From positions 248,001 through 312,000 of the forward strand of contig CAVWNF010000003.1 of the NCBI GenBank assembly GCA_963756365.1: a stretch of 64,000 bases of DNA, given 5' to 3'. Numbering within the stretch: the first letter of the stretch is position 1; each line of letters begins with the position of its first letter. Positions 8,815 through 17,647 of this stretch are shown in pieces. Source of the stretch: WHTI01 sp963756365 (lineage in GTDB: Bacteria > Actinomycetota > CADDZG01 > WHSQ01). The translations under genes and the position numbers were made by a program. The notes under the pieces were generated by a model. That model searched no databases and was not told the DNA's origin. It saw nothing but the letters and a program-made list of their open reading frames with translations.

Positions 8815-10137
8815 CTAAGAGGCTGCGAGAGTGCGTGCCGCGTCCAGAGCCGACGTGATGCAGTCCGGGATGCCCGAGCCCTTGTATCCGGCTCCGGCCA
8901 GCGCTACGGGGGGTAGCCCACTGAGCGCCCGCTCGGCTCCCTGCACCAGGGCGGCATGCCCTACTCGGAACACAGGCAGCGCTCGGTCCGAGCTCATGAG
9001 GACCTCGGCCGCAACCGGCTCCGCATCGATCCCCATGATCTCCGAGACCTCTTTGGTCACCGCGTCGATGGCCTCGTCGCCAACCGCATCCCCGATGAAG
9101 CACCTGACAACGTGTCCTCCATCTCCGGAGCGAGCATGGGGCCACTTCGAACTGAACCATGCTCCTGCGGTGATGGTGCGCCCCTGAGAGGAGGGCACGA
9201 GGCAGCCCGACAGATCTCCCGGCGGTTCGACATCGCCCGCGCGATAGACGAGAGCGACCACCGTCGCCGGGGCGAACGAGATCTCCTTCAGCCTCAAAGA
9301 GGCCTGATATGCGATCGAGTGCAACAGCTCTGAGGCGATGAACGGAGGTACGGCGAGGACCACCCCGTCGAAGTCGCTTCCCGTGCCGTCCGCTTCGATC
9401 CGCCAGCCATCGAGAGTGGCGCTCAGACTTTCAACCCGCGTCGACGTGCGTATGTCGCCGAGTGAGGAGGCGAGCGCGGTGACCAGTCGCTCCATCCCTC
9501 CCCCGATCCCGAAGAAGGGAGAACCTTGGGACGCGTCACGGTTCGCACCCAGAGCCTTCATGATGCTCTTGCTTCGGCGCGCCACCGCGTCGACTTCCGG
9601 CGCCCCGACCGCGAGGCTGATCTCGTCAACGCTCCCAGAGCGTGACGCCGCGATCATCGGATCGACGATGCCATCCACGATCCGATCCCCCAACCGTTCC
9701 CTGAGGTAGGTGCCGATGGCTACGTCGTCGCCTTCGAGGGGCCCTGGTTTGTAGTAGTCGGCTACCGCTCCGAACGCTCCCGCGATAGAAACGAGCCCGG
9801 AGCGCCACGCAGCCCACGGAGACGTCGGGATCCCCCTCGTGAATCCCCTCGGAAGCGGGATGAGTTTCCCACCCCGGTAGATCGCCGCCCCCGAGACCGC
9901 GGGCTGCACGAGATCCTCTCCGAGACCGAGGTCGCGGCAGAGATCTACGGCACCTGGGTCGCGGGTGATGAACCAATCGGCGCCTCCCTCGACGAGTGCT
10001 CCGGCGAGTCGATGGGTCCGGATGAGACCCCCGACGCGGTCCGACGACTCGAAGAGGACAACTTCGTTTCCGGCACCTTCCAGCGCACGGGCCGCCACCA
10101 AACCGGTGATCCCGCCCCCGATGACGGCGACCTTCAC
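8815..10137 (-). CDS. hemY: Coproporphyrinogen/protoporphyrinogen oxidase, HemY (CgoX) type
   Basis: A 440-residue FAD-dependent oxidase. The N-terminus has the dinucleotide-binding motif VIGGGITGLVAARALE and the following FESSDRVGGLIRT, and the C-terminus has the second FAD element LPPVALAGAGYKGSGIPDC. Beside hemQ, the likely substrate is coproporphyrinogen III rather than protoporphyrinogen IX. It starts with GTG nine bases after the hemE stop; the nearest GGAGG (10152-10156) is about 14 bases away, so translation may rely on coupling. A 55-base gap separates it from hemQ. Confidence 0.93.
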   Translation of the reverse strand: MKVAVIGGGITGLVAARALEGAGNEVVLFESSDRVGGLIRTHRLAGALVEGGADWFITRDPGAVDLCRDLGLGEDLVQPAVSGAAIYRGGKLIPLPRGFTRGIPTSPWAAWRSGLVSIAGAFGAVADYYKPGPLEGDDVAIGTYLRERLGDRIVDGIVDPMIAASRSGSVDEISLAVGAPEVDAVARRSKSIMKALGANRDASQGSPFFGIGGGMERLVTALASSLGDIRTSTRVESLSATLDGWRIEADGTGSDFDGVVLAVPPFIASELLHSIAYQASLRLKEISFAPATVVALVYRAGDVEPPGDLSGCLVPSSQGRTITAGAWFSSKWPHARSGDGGHVVRCFIGDAVGDEAIDAVTKEVSEIMGIDAEPVAAEVLMSSDRALPVFRVGHAALVQGAERALSGLPPVALAGAGYKGSGIPDCITSALDAARTLAAS

Positions 10138-10146
10138 GTGGCTAGG

Positions 10147-11178
10147 TCACCGCCTCCACGCGTGCACGTGGTCAACGAGGCGCGCGTAGACGTCCGGATC
10201 GGAGGTGGGTAGGACCCCGTGCCCGAGGTTGAAGATGTGACCGACCCCAGCACCCCGTCTGAGGATGTCCGTGGCCCGTTCCTTGGTGGCGTCCCAGCCC
10301 GCCAGGGGAACGACCGGATCGAGGTTTCCCTGGAGGGCCACCGTCCCGCCGGTCCGCTCGCGCGCGACATCGATGGGCACCCGCCAATCGACCCCGACGA
10401 CGTCCGCGCCCGAGGTTGCCAGCAGCCCGAGGAGTTCACCCGTGCCGACACCGAACACGATCCGCGGGACCGACAGATCTGACAGCCCTTCGAAGATCCT
10501 GCGGACGTACGGGAGAACGTGCATCTCGTAGTCGGCGGGCGCCAGGCTTCCTATCCATGAGTCGAACAGTTGGACCGCATCAGCCCCGGCCTCCACCTGG
10601 GCCCTGAGATACCGGAGGACCGCCGCGGTAAGAGCCTCCATCAGAGCGGCCCACGTCTCCGGCTGCGAGTACATCATCGCTTTCGTCTTGGCCTGGTCCT
10701 TGGAGGGTCCTCCCTCAACGATGTACGAGGCCAGCGTGAAGGGGGCACCGGCGAACCCGATCAACGGCACCGACAGTTCGGCTTTCAGTGACCGGATCGT
10801 TTCGAGGACGAACGGCACCCCCTCCTCCGGCACCAACGGTCGCAACGCTGCGACCGCAGCCTTGTCCCTGACCGGGTTGGAGATGACGGGACCGATCCCG
10901 GGCTCGATCGTCAGGTCGATCCCCATCGGCTGCAGTGGGATCACGATGTCCGAGAACAGGATCGCGGCGTCCACCCCGTAGCGTCTGACCGGCTGAAGGG
11001 TCACTTCGGTCGCGAGTTCCGGCGTCCGGCACAACTCGAGGATCGAGCGGGTTTCTCTAAGCGCTCGATATTCGGGAAGGCTGCGGCCCGCCTGCCGCAT
11101 GAACCAGACGGGGACGATCTCGGTCTCTTGTCCTCTGCACGCGGCGAGGAAGGGGCTGTTTTCCACGGGTAATCTCAT
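10147..11178 (-). CDS. hemE: Uroporphyrinogen decarboxylase
   Basis: A 343-residue enzyme converting uroporphyrinogen III to coproporphyrinogen III. The signature PVWFMRQAGRSLPEYR is near the N-terminus, the catalytic Asp lies in ILFSDIVIPLQPMG, and GFAGAPFTLASY follows. It is the first gene of the hemE-hemY-hemQ block. The ATG at 11178 lies only three bases from the start codon of divergent mobA. A GTG at 11166 would give MENSPFLAACRG, closer to the usual distance to the signature, with an AGGATGAG-like stretch upstream, so the start is uncertain by four codons. Confidence 0.96.
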   Translation of the reverse strand: MRLPVENSPFLAACRGQETEIVPVWFMRQAGRSLPEYRALRETRSILELCRTPELATEVTLQPVRRYGVDAAILFSDIVIPLQPMGIDLTIEPGIGPVISNPVRDKAAVAALRPLVPEEGVPFVLETIRSLKAELSVPLIGFAGAPFTLASYIVEGGPSKDQAKTKAMMYSQPETWAALMEALTAAVLRYLRAQVEAGADAVQLFDSWIGSLAPADYEMHVLPYVRRIFEGLSDLSVPRIVFGVGTGELLGLLATSGADVVGVDWRVPIDVARERTGGTVALQGNLDPVVPLAGWDATKERATDILRRGAGVGHIFNLGHGVLPTSDPDVYARLVDHVHAWRR

Positions 11179-11181
11179 CCT
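11170..11181 (+). promoter_or_regulatory. Candidate leaderless -10 element for mobA
   Basis: TAATCT at 11170-11175 sits six bases before the mobA ATG, so transcription would begin at the start codon. No Shine-Dalgarno precedes the ATG. The element lies inside the first codons of divergent hemE. Confidence 0.4.
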
Positions 11182-11766
11182 ATGGGCTTCGATGGAACCT
11201 CTGGTTTCGATGCGGTCGTGCTTGCCGGGGGCAAGGCTCGCAGGTTCGGGTCCGACAAGTCACTGGCCGAGGTCGATGGTCGAACCCTCCTGCAGCGAGC
11301 GGTCGATGCTGTTGCAGGGGCTCGTCGGATCGTCGTTGTCGGCGAGGAGCGCGCCGACATCGAGGGGATCACCTGGACCCAGGAATCACCTCCAGGTGGT
11401 GGCCCCGCGGCCGGGCTGGCTGCAGGCCTGGCGGTCCTCGGGATGGAGGCCGAACCACTCGTTGCAGTGGTGGCTTCGGACCTCCCCCTGATCGACGCCG
11501 ACGCGGTCGCTCGACTGTTCGACGCCGCCGCGGGCAAGGACGGTGCCGCGTCCGAGGATCCAGAGGGCCGGGTTAACCCGCTACTCGGCGTCTATCGCAC
11601 GAGACGGCTCAAAGAGGCGCTGTCCGCTAGCCCCTCTTTGGCTGGCGTGGCCTTGACGAGGGCACTCTCAGCGCTCGACCTGGCTTCCGTCCAACTCGAC
11701 GCGGCGGTTGATGCCGACACCCCAGAGGAGCTCGAACGGATCGAGCGAGGACCCAGCGCAACGTGA
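11182..11766 (+). CDS. mobA: Molybdenum cofactor guanylyltransferase (MobA-like NTP transferase)
   Basis: A 194-residue nucleotidyltransferase with VVLAGGKARRFGSDKSL at the N-terminus (nucleotide binding), the PPGGGPAAGL stretch, VASDLPLID (metal-binding Asp) and DADTPEELE near the C-terminus. These fit MobA, which attaches GMP to molybdopterin, though related nucleotidyltransferases share the fold. No other molybdenum-cofactor gene is in the window, so the substrate is inferred. A 28-base gap leads to glmM. Confidence 0.8.
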   Translation: MGFDGTSGFDAVVLAGGKARRFGSDKSLAEVDGRTLLQRAVDAVAGARRIVVVGEERADIEGITWTQESPPGGGPAAGLAAGLAVLGMEAEPLVAVVASDLPLIDADAVARLFDAAAGKDGAASEDPEGRVNPLLGVYRTRRLKEALSASPSLAGVALTRALSALDLASVQLDAAVDADTPEELERIERGPSAT

Positions 11767-11794
11767 AGGCCTTGATATTTGGGAGGATGGCCGG

Positions 11795-13120
11795 ATGCCG
11801 AAGCTGTTCGGGACCGACGGGATCAGGGGGGTTGCCAATCGCGACCTGACTCCTGACCTGGCGTTGGCCCTTGGGCGCGCCGCTGGCCTCGTTCTCGCTC
11901 CGGGTGGGAAAGAGGTTGTGATCGGGCGGGACACTCGCCTGTCGGGTCCCATGCTCGAAGGCGCGCTCGTCGCCGGACTGTGCTCGGCCGGTGTCAGTGT
12001 GCGAACCGCTGGAGTCATCCCCACCCCTGGGGTTGCGTTCCTCACCATCGATGAACGAGCGCGTGCCGGGGCAGTGATCTCTGCGTCACATAATCCGGTT
12101 CCGGATAACGGGATCAAGTTCTTCTCGGACATGGGTTTCAAGATCCCGGCCGACGCCGAGGACGAGATCGAAAGCATGATGGCGAACCCTCCGGAGCTTC
12201 CCAAGGGGACCGAGGTGGGTCGCTCGGAGCCTCTCCAGAACCCAGGCGATCGATACGTTGACCATCTCCTCGGTGCCCTCGAGCATTCCCTGTCGGGGGT
12301 GCGGGTCGTGCTGGATTGCGCCTTCGGTGCCGCGTGGCACGTCGGCCCCCGGGCCTTTCGAGAAGCGGGCGCCCAGGTCATCGCGATGAACGCCGAGGCG
12401 GATGGCACGCGGATCAACGTCGACTGTGGTTCGACGAACCTAGCTGCGTTGGCCCAGCGGGTCAGGCAAGAGGGTGCTGACCTCGGGATCGCGTTCGATG
12501 GAGATGCGGATCGCGCGCTCGCTGTGGATGAGACGGGCGCCGAGGTCGATGGCGATCGGATCATCGCGATGACCGCGATCCGGATGCACGAGACCGGATC
12601 GCTTCCCAAGAACCTCGTCGTCTCCACGGTGATGGCCAATCTCGGGTTCCGTCGGGCCCTCGCCGAGAGGGGGATAGAGGTCGTTACCGCGCAGGTCGGC
12701 GACAAGTACGTGGTGGAGGCGATGCAAGAGCGGGGAGCGGCCCTCGGCGGCGAACAGTCGGGCCACGTCATCTTCGGCGAGCACTCGACCACCGGCGATG
12801 GCGTCCTGGTGGGCCTCAAGGTGGCAGAGATGGTCCGGACCTCGGATCGACCCCTCTCCGAGATGGCCGACGTGTTCGAGACCTATCCCCAGGTGCTGAT
12901 CAACGTGGCCGTTGCGAACAAGCATCTTCTCGATGACGCCAGGGATCTGTGGGACAAGGTGACCGAGGTGGAGTCCTCACTCGGGGCCGAGGGGCGGGTT
13001 CTGTTGAGGGCATCGGGGACCGAGCCTCTGGTCAGGGTCATGGTCGAGGCCTCCGAGCAGAAGGTGGCCACCGCATCCGCCGAGGCCCTCGCCGAGGTCG
13101 TCCGCAAGGAGCTGGCTTAG
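11795..13120 (+). CDS. glmM: Phosphoglucosamine mutase
   Basis: A 441-residue enzyme interconverting glucosamine-6-phosphate and glucosamine-1-phosphate for peptidoglycan precursor synthesis. It shows FGTDGIRG at the N-terminus, the phosphoserine loop VISASHNPVPDNGIKFF, the metal loop DGDADRALAVD and the phosphate-binding RASGTEPLVRVMVE. The ATG at 11795 follows GGGAGG (11781-11786) by eight bases; the open frame extends upstream only by chance. It sits just upstream of glmS, the preceding pathway step, as in mycobacteria. Confidence 0.97.
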   Translation: MPKLFGTDGIRGVANRDLTPDLALALGRAAGLVLAPGGKEVVIGRDTRLSGPMLEGALVAGLCSAGVSVRTAGVIPTPGVAFLTIDERARAGAVISASHNPVPDNGIKFFSDMGFKIPADAEDEIESMMANPPELPKGTEVGRSEPLQNPGDRYVDHLLGALEHSLSGVRVVLDCAFGAAWHVGPRAFREAGAQVIAMNAEADGTRINVDCGSTNLAALAQRVRQEGADLGIAFDGDADRALAVDETGAEVDGDRIIAMTAIRMHETGSLPKNLVVSTVMANLGFRRALAERGIEVVTAQVGDKYVVEAMQERGAALGGEQSGHVIFGEHSTTGDGVLVGLKVAEMVRTSDRPLSEMADVFETYPQVLINVAVANKHLLDDARDLWDKVTEVESSLGAEGRVLLRASGTEPLVRVMVEASEQKVATASAEALAEVVRKELA

Positions 13121-13265
13121 CCCCCCGGGAGCCCCCGGGCCTGATGGGACCCCCGGTACCGCAGAGTGGGCCCTTCGGCCTATTCCGGGAAGGTTTGCCC
13201 TTGGGTATCCTGGCTGGGAGAGGAACGGGCCCCGGATGACCGGGGGCCGGGATGAGAACGGACCT
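13121..13265. other. GC-rich spacer between glmM and the glmS ribozyme
   Basis: No gene was found here. The start is a run of C/G blocks (CCCCCCGGG, CCCCCGGG) and 13228-13248 can fold as GGCCCCGG-ATGA-CCGGGGGCC with one bulged G. The hairpin is not followed by a T-run, so it is not a convincing terminator. TATCCT at 13206-13211 could be a -10 for the ribozyme-glmS transcript, with no good -35. Confidence 0.4.
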
Positions 13266-13422
13266 AGCGCCGGGACTCGCTTGGAGGAGCGAGTTGACGA
13301 GGTAGGGGATCTCGGAAGTGGGCTCGAAAGAGTCCCGATTCGGCGGGTGACCCTCGGCACAGCACTGTCGTAACGATGCCGACAAACCCTGGGAGCGATC
13401 TCGGGTCACAAACAGGCATCGG
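13266..13422 (+). ncRNA. glmS ribozyme (glucosamine-6-phosphate-activated self-cleaving riboswitch)
   Basis: The sequence follows the glmS ribozyme core in order. AGCGCC, with the expected cleavage after A13266, is followed by the P1 hairpin ACTCGCT (13275-13281) / AGCGAGT (13288-13294). Then come GTTGACGAGG and AGGGG (13304-13308), a stem GGGCTC-GAAA-GAGTCC (13320-13335), and the conserved CGGCGGGTG (13341-13349) with ACCCT. The 3' domain has a GATGCC/GGCATC stem (13375-13380/13415-13420) enclosing CCTGGGA-GCGA-TCTCGGG (13388-13405). It ends about 70 bases before the glmS start, as expected for this class (Rfam RF00234). In the known system the product GlcN6P triggers cleavage and the cut mRNA is degraded. 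Boundaries are by eye. Confidence 0.93.
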
Positions 13423-13490
13423 AGTTGCTCCTCTCGGAACAGCAGGCGTCTTAACCGCGCCTGTTCATCTGATGTAACGAGGAGGTAGCT

Positions 13491-15323
13491 ATGTGCGGGA
13501 TCGTCGGCTATGTGGGCGACGACCAGGCCCTGCCTGTCCTTCTGGACGGCATGAAGAAGCTCGAGTACCGGGGTTATGACTCCGCGGGGATCGCAGTGAT
13601 CAACGGGACGATGACGGTCGAGCGCAAGGCAGGCCGGATCACCGAGTTGCTGTCGGAACTCGAAGGACGCACGATCAAGGGATCCATCGGCATCGGCCAC
13701 ACGCGCTGGGCTACCCATGGGGGCCCGACGGATGGCAACGCTCACCCTCACCGGGATTGCTCCGGAGAGATCGCGATCGTCCACAACGGCATCATCGAGA
13801 ACCACGACGTCCTTAGGGAGAAGCTGCGTGCCGAGGGGCACACGTTCAACTCCGAGACGGACACCGAGGTGGCCGCTCACCTGATCGAATCGATAATCAA
13901 GGACAAGGGCTGCGATCTCAGGGCCGCCGTCCTCGAAGCCGTGAGCATCCTGGAGGGCGCGTTCGCTCTCGTGTGCGTTTCGGTGCATGAACCCGACAAG
14001 ATCATCGTCGCGCGCCAGGAGCCTCCGATCATCGTGGGGGCGTCCGAGAGTGCCGGGCTGGTCGGGAGCGACATCCCCGCATTGCTCGCCTACACGCGCG
14101 ACGTCATCCCGCTCGACAACCGTCAGGTCGCCGAGGTCAAGGCTGGGAGTGTCCGCGTCTGGGGATTCGACGGTGTCGAGGTCGAGCCCGAGGTTGTCCA
14201 TGTCGAGTGGGATATGGAAGCCGCCGAGAAGGGTGGCTTCGAAGACTTCATGCTTAAGGAGATCTTCGAGCAGCCCGAGGCAGTGCGGAACACGATGCGT
14301 GGCCGTATCGATGACAGCGGGAGGGTCACGCTCGACGAGGTGTCGTGGTCTGGGGACGAACTCAAGACCATCGACAAGATCGTCGTGGTCGCGTGTGGAA
14401 CCTCGTTCCATGCCGGGATGGCGGCGAAGCACTCGATCGAGCATTGGACGCGCATCCCGGTCGAACTTGATATCGCTTCTGAGTTCCGCTACCGCGATCC
14501 CGTACTGAACGAACGCTCACTAGTCATCGGCATCGGCCAGTCGGGCGAGACGGCAGACACCCTCGCCGCGATGAAGTTCGCCCGCGAGATGGGGGCCAAG
14601 GTCGTGGCGATCACCAACGTGGTCGGCTCATCCATGACCCGAGAGGCCGACGCGGTGCTCTTCACTCACGCGGGGCCCGAGATCGGCGTCGCCGCGACCA
14701 AGACGTTCCTCGCCCAGTTGGTGGCGTGCAACATCTTCGCCCTCTACCTGGCACAAGAGAGAGGCACGATGTACGGCGACAAGCTCAGCGAGACCGTTGC
14801 CGCCATGAGGGCACTTCCCGAACAGATCGAGGAGACGCTTCTGTGCCAAGACGTTGCGGCGCGAGCTGCGAAGCGTTACTCGGACGCGCGTGACTTCATC
14901 TTCATCGGTCGTGGAGTGGGCAACGCCGTCGCGATGGAAGGCGCACTCAAACTCAAGGAGATCTCGTACATCCACGCCGAGGGCTACGCGGCAGGTGAGC
15001 TCAAGCACGGCGCGATAGCGCTCATCGAGGATGGGGTTCCCGTCGTCGCGATCCTGACCGGCCAGTCCCTCTACGAGAAGATGCTTTCGAACGTCGAGGA
15101 GGTCCGAGCCCGTGGTGCGGACACGATCTTGATCGCGCACCAAGGTGATGACCGTGCTCGCGCACTGGCGAACGAGCTGTTCGAGGTCCCGGTAACCAAG
15201 CCTCTCTTGACCCCGATCCTCGACACCGTTCCGCTTCAGTTCCTGGCCTATTTCATCGCCAAGGACAAAGGCCTGTCTCCAGACAAGCCGAGGAATCTAG
15301 CCAAGAGCGTGACGGTCGAGTAG
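13491..15323 (+). CDS. glmS: Glutamine--fructose-6-phosphate aminotransferase (isomerizing)
   Basis: A 610-residue enzyme making glucosamine-6-phosphate. The N-terminal glutaminase has the Cys1 nucleophile in MCGIVGYVG, plus GHTRWATHG and HNGIIENH. Two SIS isomerase domains follow (VVACGTSFHAG, GIGQSGETADTL, FIGRGVGNAVAMEGALKLKE), and the C-terminus PRNLAKSVTVE is the conserved lid. The ATG at 13491 follows GAGGAGGT (13479-13486). The upstream ribozyme predicts feedback by its own product. Confidence 0.98.
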   Translation: MCGIVGYVGDDQALPVLLDGMKKLEYRGYDSAGIAVINGTMTVERKAGRITELLSELEGRTIKGSIGIGHTRWATHGGPTDGNAHPHRDCSGEIAIVHNGIIENHDVLREKLRAEGHTFNSETDTEVAAHLIESIIKDKGCDLRAAVLEAVSILEGAFALVCVSVHEPDKIIVARQEPPIIVGASESAGLVGSDIPALLAYTRDVIPLDNRQVAEVKAGSVRVWGFDGVEVEPEVVHVEWDMEAAEKGGFEDFMLKEIFEQPEAVRNTMRGRIDDSGRVTLDEVSWSGDELKTIDKIVVVACGTSFHAGMAAKHSIEHWTRIPVELDIASEFRYRDPVLNERSLVIGIGQSGETADTLAAMKFAREMGAKVVAITNVVGSSMTREADAVLFTHAGPEIGVAATKTFLAQLVACNIFALYLAQERGTMYGDKLSETVAAMRALPEQIEETLLCQDVAARAAKRYSDARDFIFIGRGVGNAVAMEGALKLKEISYIHAEGYAAGELKHGAIALIEDGVPVVAILTGQSLYEKMLSNVEEVRARGADTILIAHQGDDRARALANELFEVPVTKPLLTPILDTVPLQFLAYFIAKDKGLSPDKPRNLAKSVTVE

Positions 15324-15344
15324 CGGCGACTTAGCATCGAGAAC

Positions 15345-16121
15345 ATGCGGTCTCGGGTCGCGGTATCGGTGGTTTCAACTGCCCTGTGTCTCGCGGTCTT
15401 GGCGCCGCCCGCGTTGGCGGGGTGGCGACCGGGAACAGCTCCAGCGTTGCGCTATGCGTCGTCCAGAGCGGGGTCGATCAGTTTCGCCGTCAAGGCCCCC
15501 AACGGCCGGATGTTCGCGTCGAACGGACGGAGGAGGGTGCCCGCTGCCTCGGTCCTCAAGGTCATGTTCATGGGCGCGTACCTGCGGAAGTTCGCTCCGC
15601 ACCGGAAGCTCACCGGCGACGACAGGTCGCTGCTCAGTCCGATGATCCGGTGGTCCGACAACACCACCGCGTCGAGGATCTCGGATCTGCTCGGCCCCAA
15701 GCCGATGTATCGCCTCGCCCGGGCCGCAGACATGAAGGACTTCTCGTTCGTCCAACACCCATGGGGGTTAAGCCAGGTCAGTGCCCGGGATCAGGCCCGA
15801 TTCATGTTCCGTCTCGAGCGCTATCTCCCGAACCGCCACGAGGGCTATGCCCGCTACCTCCTGCACCACATCGTTCCGGAGCAAAGATGGGGCATCGGCC
15901 GTCTCAAGCGGCCCGACTGGAAGATCTTCTTCAAGGGCGGCTGGGGCTCCGGAACCGGGTGGGTGAGCCACCAGGTGGCGTTCCTCGAACGTGACGGCAT
16001 GCGCATCTCCGCGGCGGTGATGATCCGTGACAGCCCGAGCCATGCCTACGGCACCGAGACCCTGAAGGGCATCTTCGCCCGACTCCTGCGACGCCTGCCG
16101 AAGGCGCGAAGCACTTCATGA
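15345..16121 (+). CDS. Secreted serine hydrolase of the class A beta-lactamase fold
   Basis: A 258-residue protein with a signal peptide (hydrophobic to about residue 24, ALAGW at the likely cleavage site). It has the three marks of the penicillin-interacting fold in order: S-x-x-K as SVLK (about residue 66), SDN in RWSDNTTAS (about residue 104), and a KTG-like FKGGWGSGTG (about residue 204). The Glu166 region of true class A enzymes is not obvious, so it may be a peptidoglycan hydrolase or esterase rather than a resistance enzyme. The start lacks a Shine-Dalgarno; TAGCAT at 15332-15337 lies seven bases upstream, suggesting a leaderless mRNA. The stop overlaps nnr as ATGA. Confidence 0.8.
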   Translation: MRSRVAVSVVSTALCLAVLAPPALAGWRPGTAPALRYASSRAGSISFAVKAPNGRMFASNGRRRVPAASVLKVMFMGAYLRKFAPHRKLTGDDRSLLSPMIRWSDNTTASRISDLLGPKPMYRLARAADMKDFSFVQHPWGLSQVSARDQARFMFRLERYLPNRHEGYARYLLHHIVPEQRWGIGRLKRPDWKIFFKGGWGSGTGWVSHQVAFLERDGMRISAAVMIRDSPSHAYGTETLKGIFARLLRRLPKARSTS

Positions 16122-17647
16122 GACGCATCCTTTCTCCCACGGATATGGCCCGGGCGGACCGGGCAACGATCGATTCGGGCATCCCCGCTCGAGTGCTCAT
16201 GGACCGGGCCGGACGGGCGGTGGCCAGGGCCGCGATCCGAGTTGCAGGCGGGCGCTACGGCCGTCACGTGGTGGTCATCTGCGGCAAGGGCAACAACGGA
16301 GCGGATGGCTTCGTCGCGGCGCGAGTGCTCGCCGATGAGGGGCTGCGGGTCCGGTGTTTCGTAACGTTCGATCCCGGAGCGGCTGAGGGCGATGCCGCGC
16401 ATCACCTCCGTCTGATGGAAGCCGCTGGGGTAGCGGCGGAACGATTCGATGCAGAGACCTCGACGCGCGCCGACGTGTATATCGACGCTGTACTCGGCAC
16501 CGGCACCTCTGGCGCTCCACGAGACGAGGCGGCGGGCGCGATCGCGTTCCTCGCCGGCTGCGCTCCGGTGGTTGCGGTCGATATCCCCTCGGGTGTCGAT
16601 GGTGCGACCGCCGCGGTTCCCACCGAGGCGGTGTGGGCTGAGGTGACCGTCGCGATGGCGGCGGAGAAGATCGGAACAGCCTTGCCCCCGGGATCGACGC
16701 ACGCTGGCGATGTTGAAGTGATCGATATCGGGATCGTCATGCCGGAGGACGGGGACGCGTTCGTTGAAGCTCCGGACCACCATGACATCGCTCTCTTGCT
16801 GGGGGAGCGATCGGACGACGCTCACAAAAGGAGCGTGGGCTCGGTGGCCGTCGTCGCCGGTTCGGACGACATCCGCGGAGCGCCGCTGCTCACTGGTCGA
16901 GGCGCCGTTCGGATGGGGGCCGGATACGTGACCCTGTGTACGACCGAGGCGGTGGGGCGCTCCGCCGGTCGGTTCCCCGAGTTGCTGGTGCGAACCGCGG
17001 GCGAGGGAACCCTTTCAGGCGATGCCTTGGACGCGATCGCGGACGTTCTGGATCGCGCTGACGCGATAGCGATCGGCCCCGGACTCGGTTCGGGCGAGGG
17101 ACAGCGTGAGCTCGTCGAACGCATCCTGAGAGACTTTGAACTGCCGCTAGTGCTCGACGCCGATGCCCTTAACGCCATCGCGGACGACCCCTCCGCTCTC
17201 ATCGAGCGGACCGCTTCGACTGTCCTGACCCCTCATCCCGGAGAGCTAGCGAGGCTCCTGGGGGTCACCAACGGAGAGATCACTGCGGATCGCCTGGGTG
17301 CGGCACTGGAGGCATCGCGGCGCTTCCCCCACGCCGTGGTGGTAGCGAAGGGTCACCGGACAGTGATCGCCTCGGGGGCAGGGACGCGCGCTGTCATCAT
17401 CCCGACCGGAGGGCCCGAACTGGCGACCGCAGGCACGGGTGACGTTCTCACCGGGGCTGTAGCGGCATGCCTTGCGCGCATCTCGGATCCGGTCCTGGCC
17501 GCGGTTTGTGCGACTTACATCCACGGCCTAGCAGGAACGATCGCAGGGGAACGGGTGGGGTCCTCGGGCGTTGCGGCCCTCGACGTGGCGGAGGCGCTAC
17601 CGGCCGCGGTCGAGGTGGTTCGCAGCGCCGATAGTCTCGCGTCGTGA
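16118..17647 (+). CDS. nnr: Bifunctional NAD(P)H-hydrate epimerase / ADP-dependent dehydratase
   Basis: A 509-residue fusion that repairs hydrated NAD(P)H. The N-terminal epimerase (YjeF_N) shows GKGNNGADGFVAARVLA and DIPSGVDG. The C-terminal ribokinase-like dehydratase shows GSVAVVAGS, AIGPGLGSGEG, LDADALNAIA, LTPHPGELARLLG, VVAKGHRT and ATAGTGDVLTGAVAACLA. The length fits the full two-domain form. It overlaps the preceding gene as ATGA and alr as GTGA, so it is coupled on both sides. The nnr-alr neighbourhood is conserved in actinobacteria. Confidence 0.95.
   Translation: MRRILSPTDMARADRATIDSGIPARVLMDRAGRAVARAAIRVAGGRYGRHVVVICGKGNNGADGFVAARVLADEGLRVRCFVTFDPGAAEGDAAHHLRLMEAAGVAAERFDAETSTRADVYIDAVLGTGTSGAPRDEAAGAIAFLAGCAPVVAVDIPSGVDGATAAVPTEAVWAEVTVAMAAEKIGTALPPGSTHAGDVEVIDIGIVMPEDGDAFVEAPDHHDIALLLGERSDDAHKRSVGSVAVVAGSDDIRGAPLLTGRGAVRMGAGYVTLCTTEAVGRSAGRFPELLVRTAGEGTLSGDALDAIADVLDRADAIAIGPGLGSGEGQRELVERILRDFELPLVLDADALNAIADDPSALIERTASTVLTPHPGELARLLGVTNGEITADRLGAALEASRRFPHAVVVAKGHRTVIASGAGTRAVIIPTGGPELATAGTGDVLTGAVAACLARISDPVLAAVCATYIHGLAGTIAGERVGSSGVAALDVAEALPAAVEVVRSADSLAS

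Noticed and set aside
13228..13248. GC-rich hairpin as glmM terminator
   Set aside because: There is no T-run, and one base is bulged.
13283..13300. GGAGG followed by TTG, looking like a start site before glmS
   Set aside because: The GGAGG is the loop of ribozyme P1 and the TTG is part of the conserved GTTGACGAGG; no extended frame follows.
13038..14444. 468-codon minus-strand frame covering the glmS leader and glmS 5' half
   Set aside because: Antisense to glmS, crosses the ribozyme, and has no recognisable domain.
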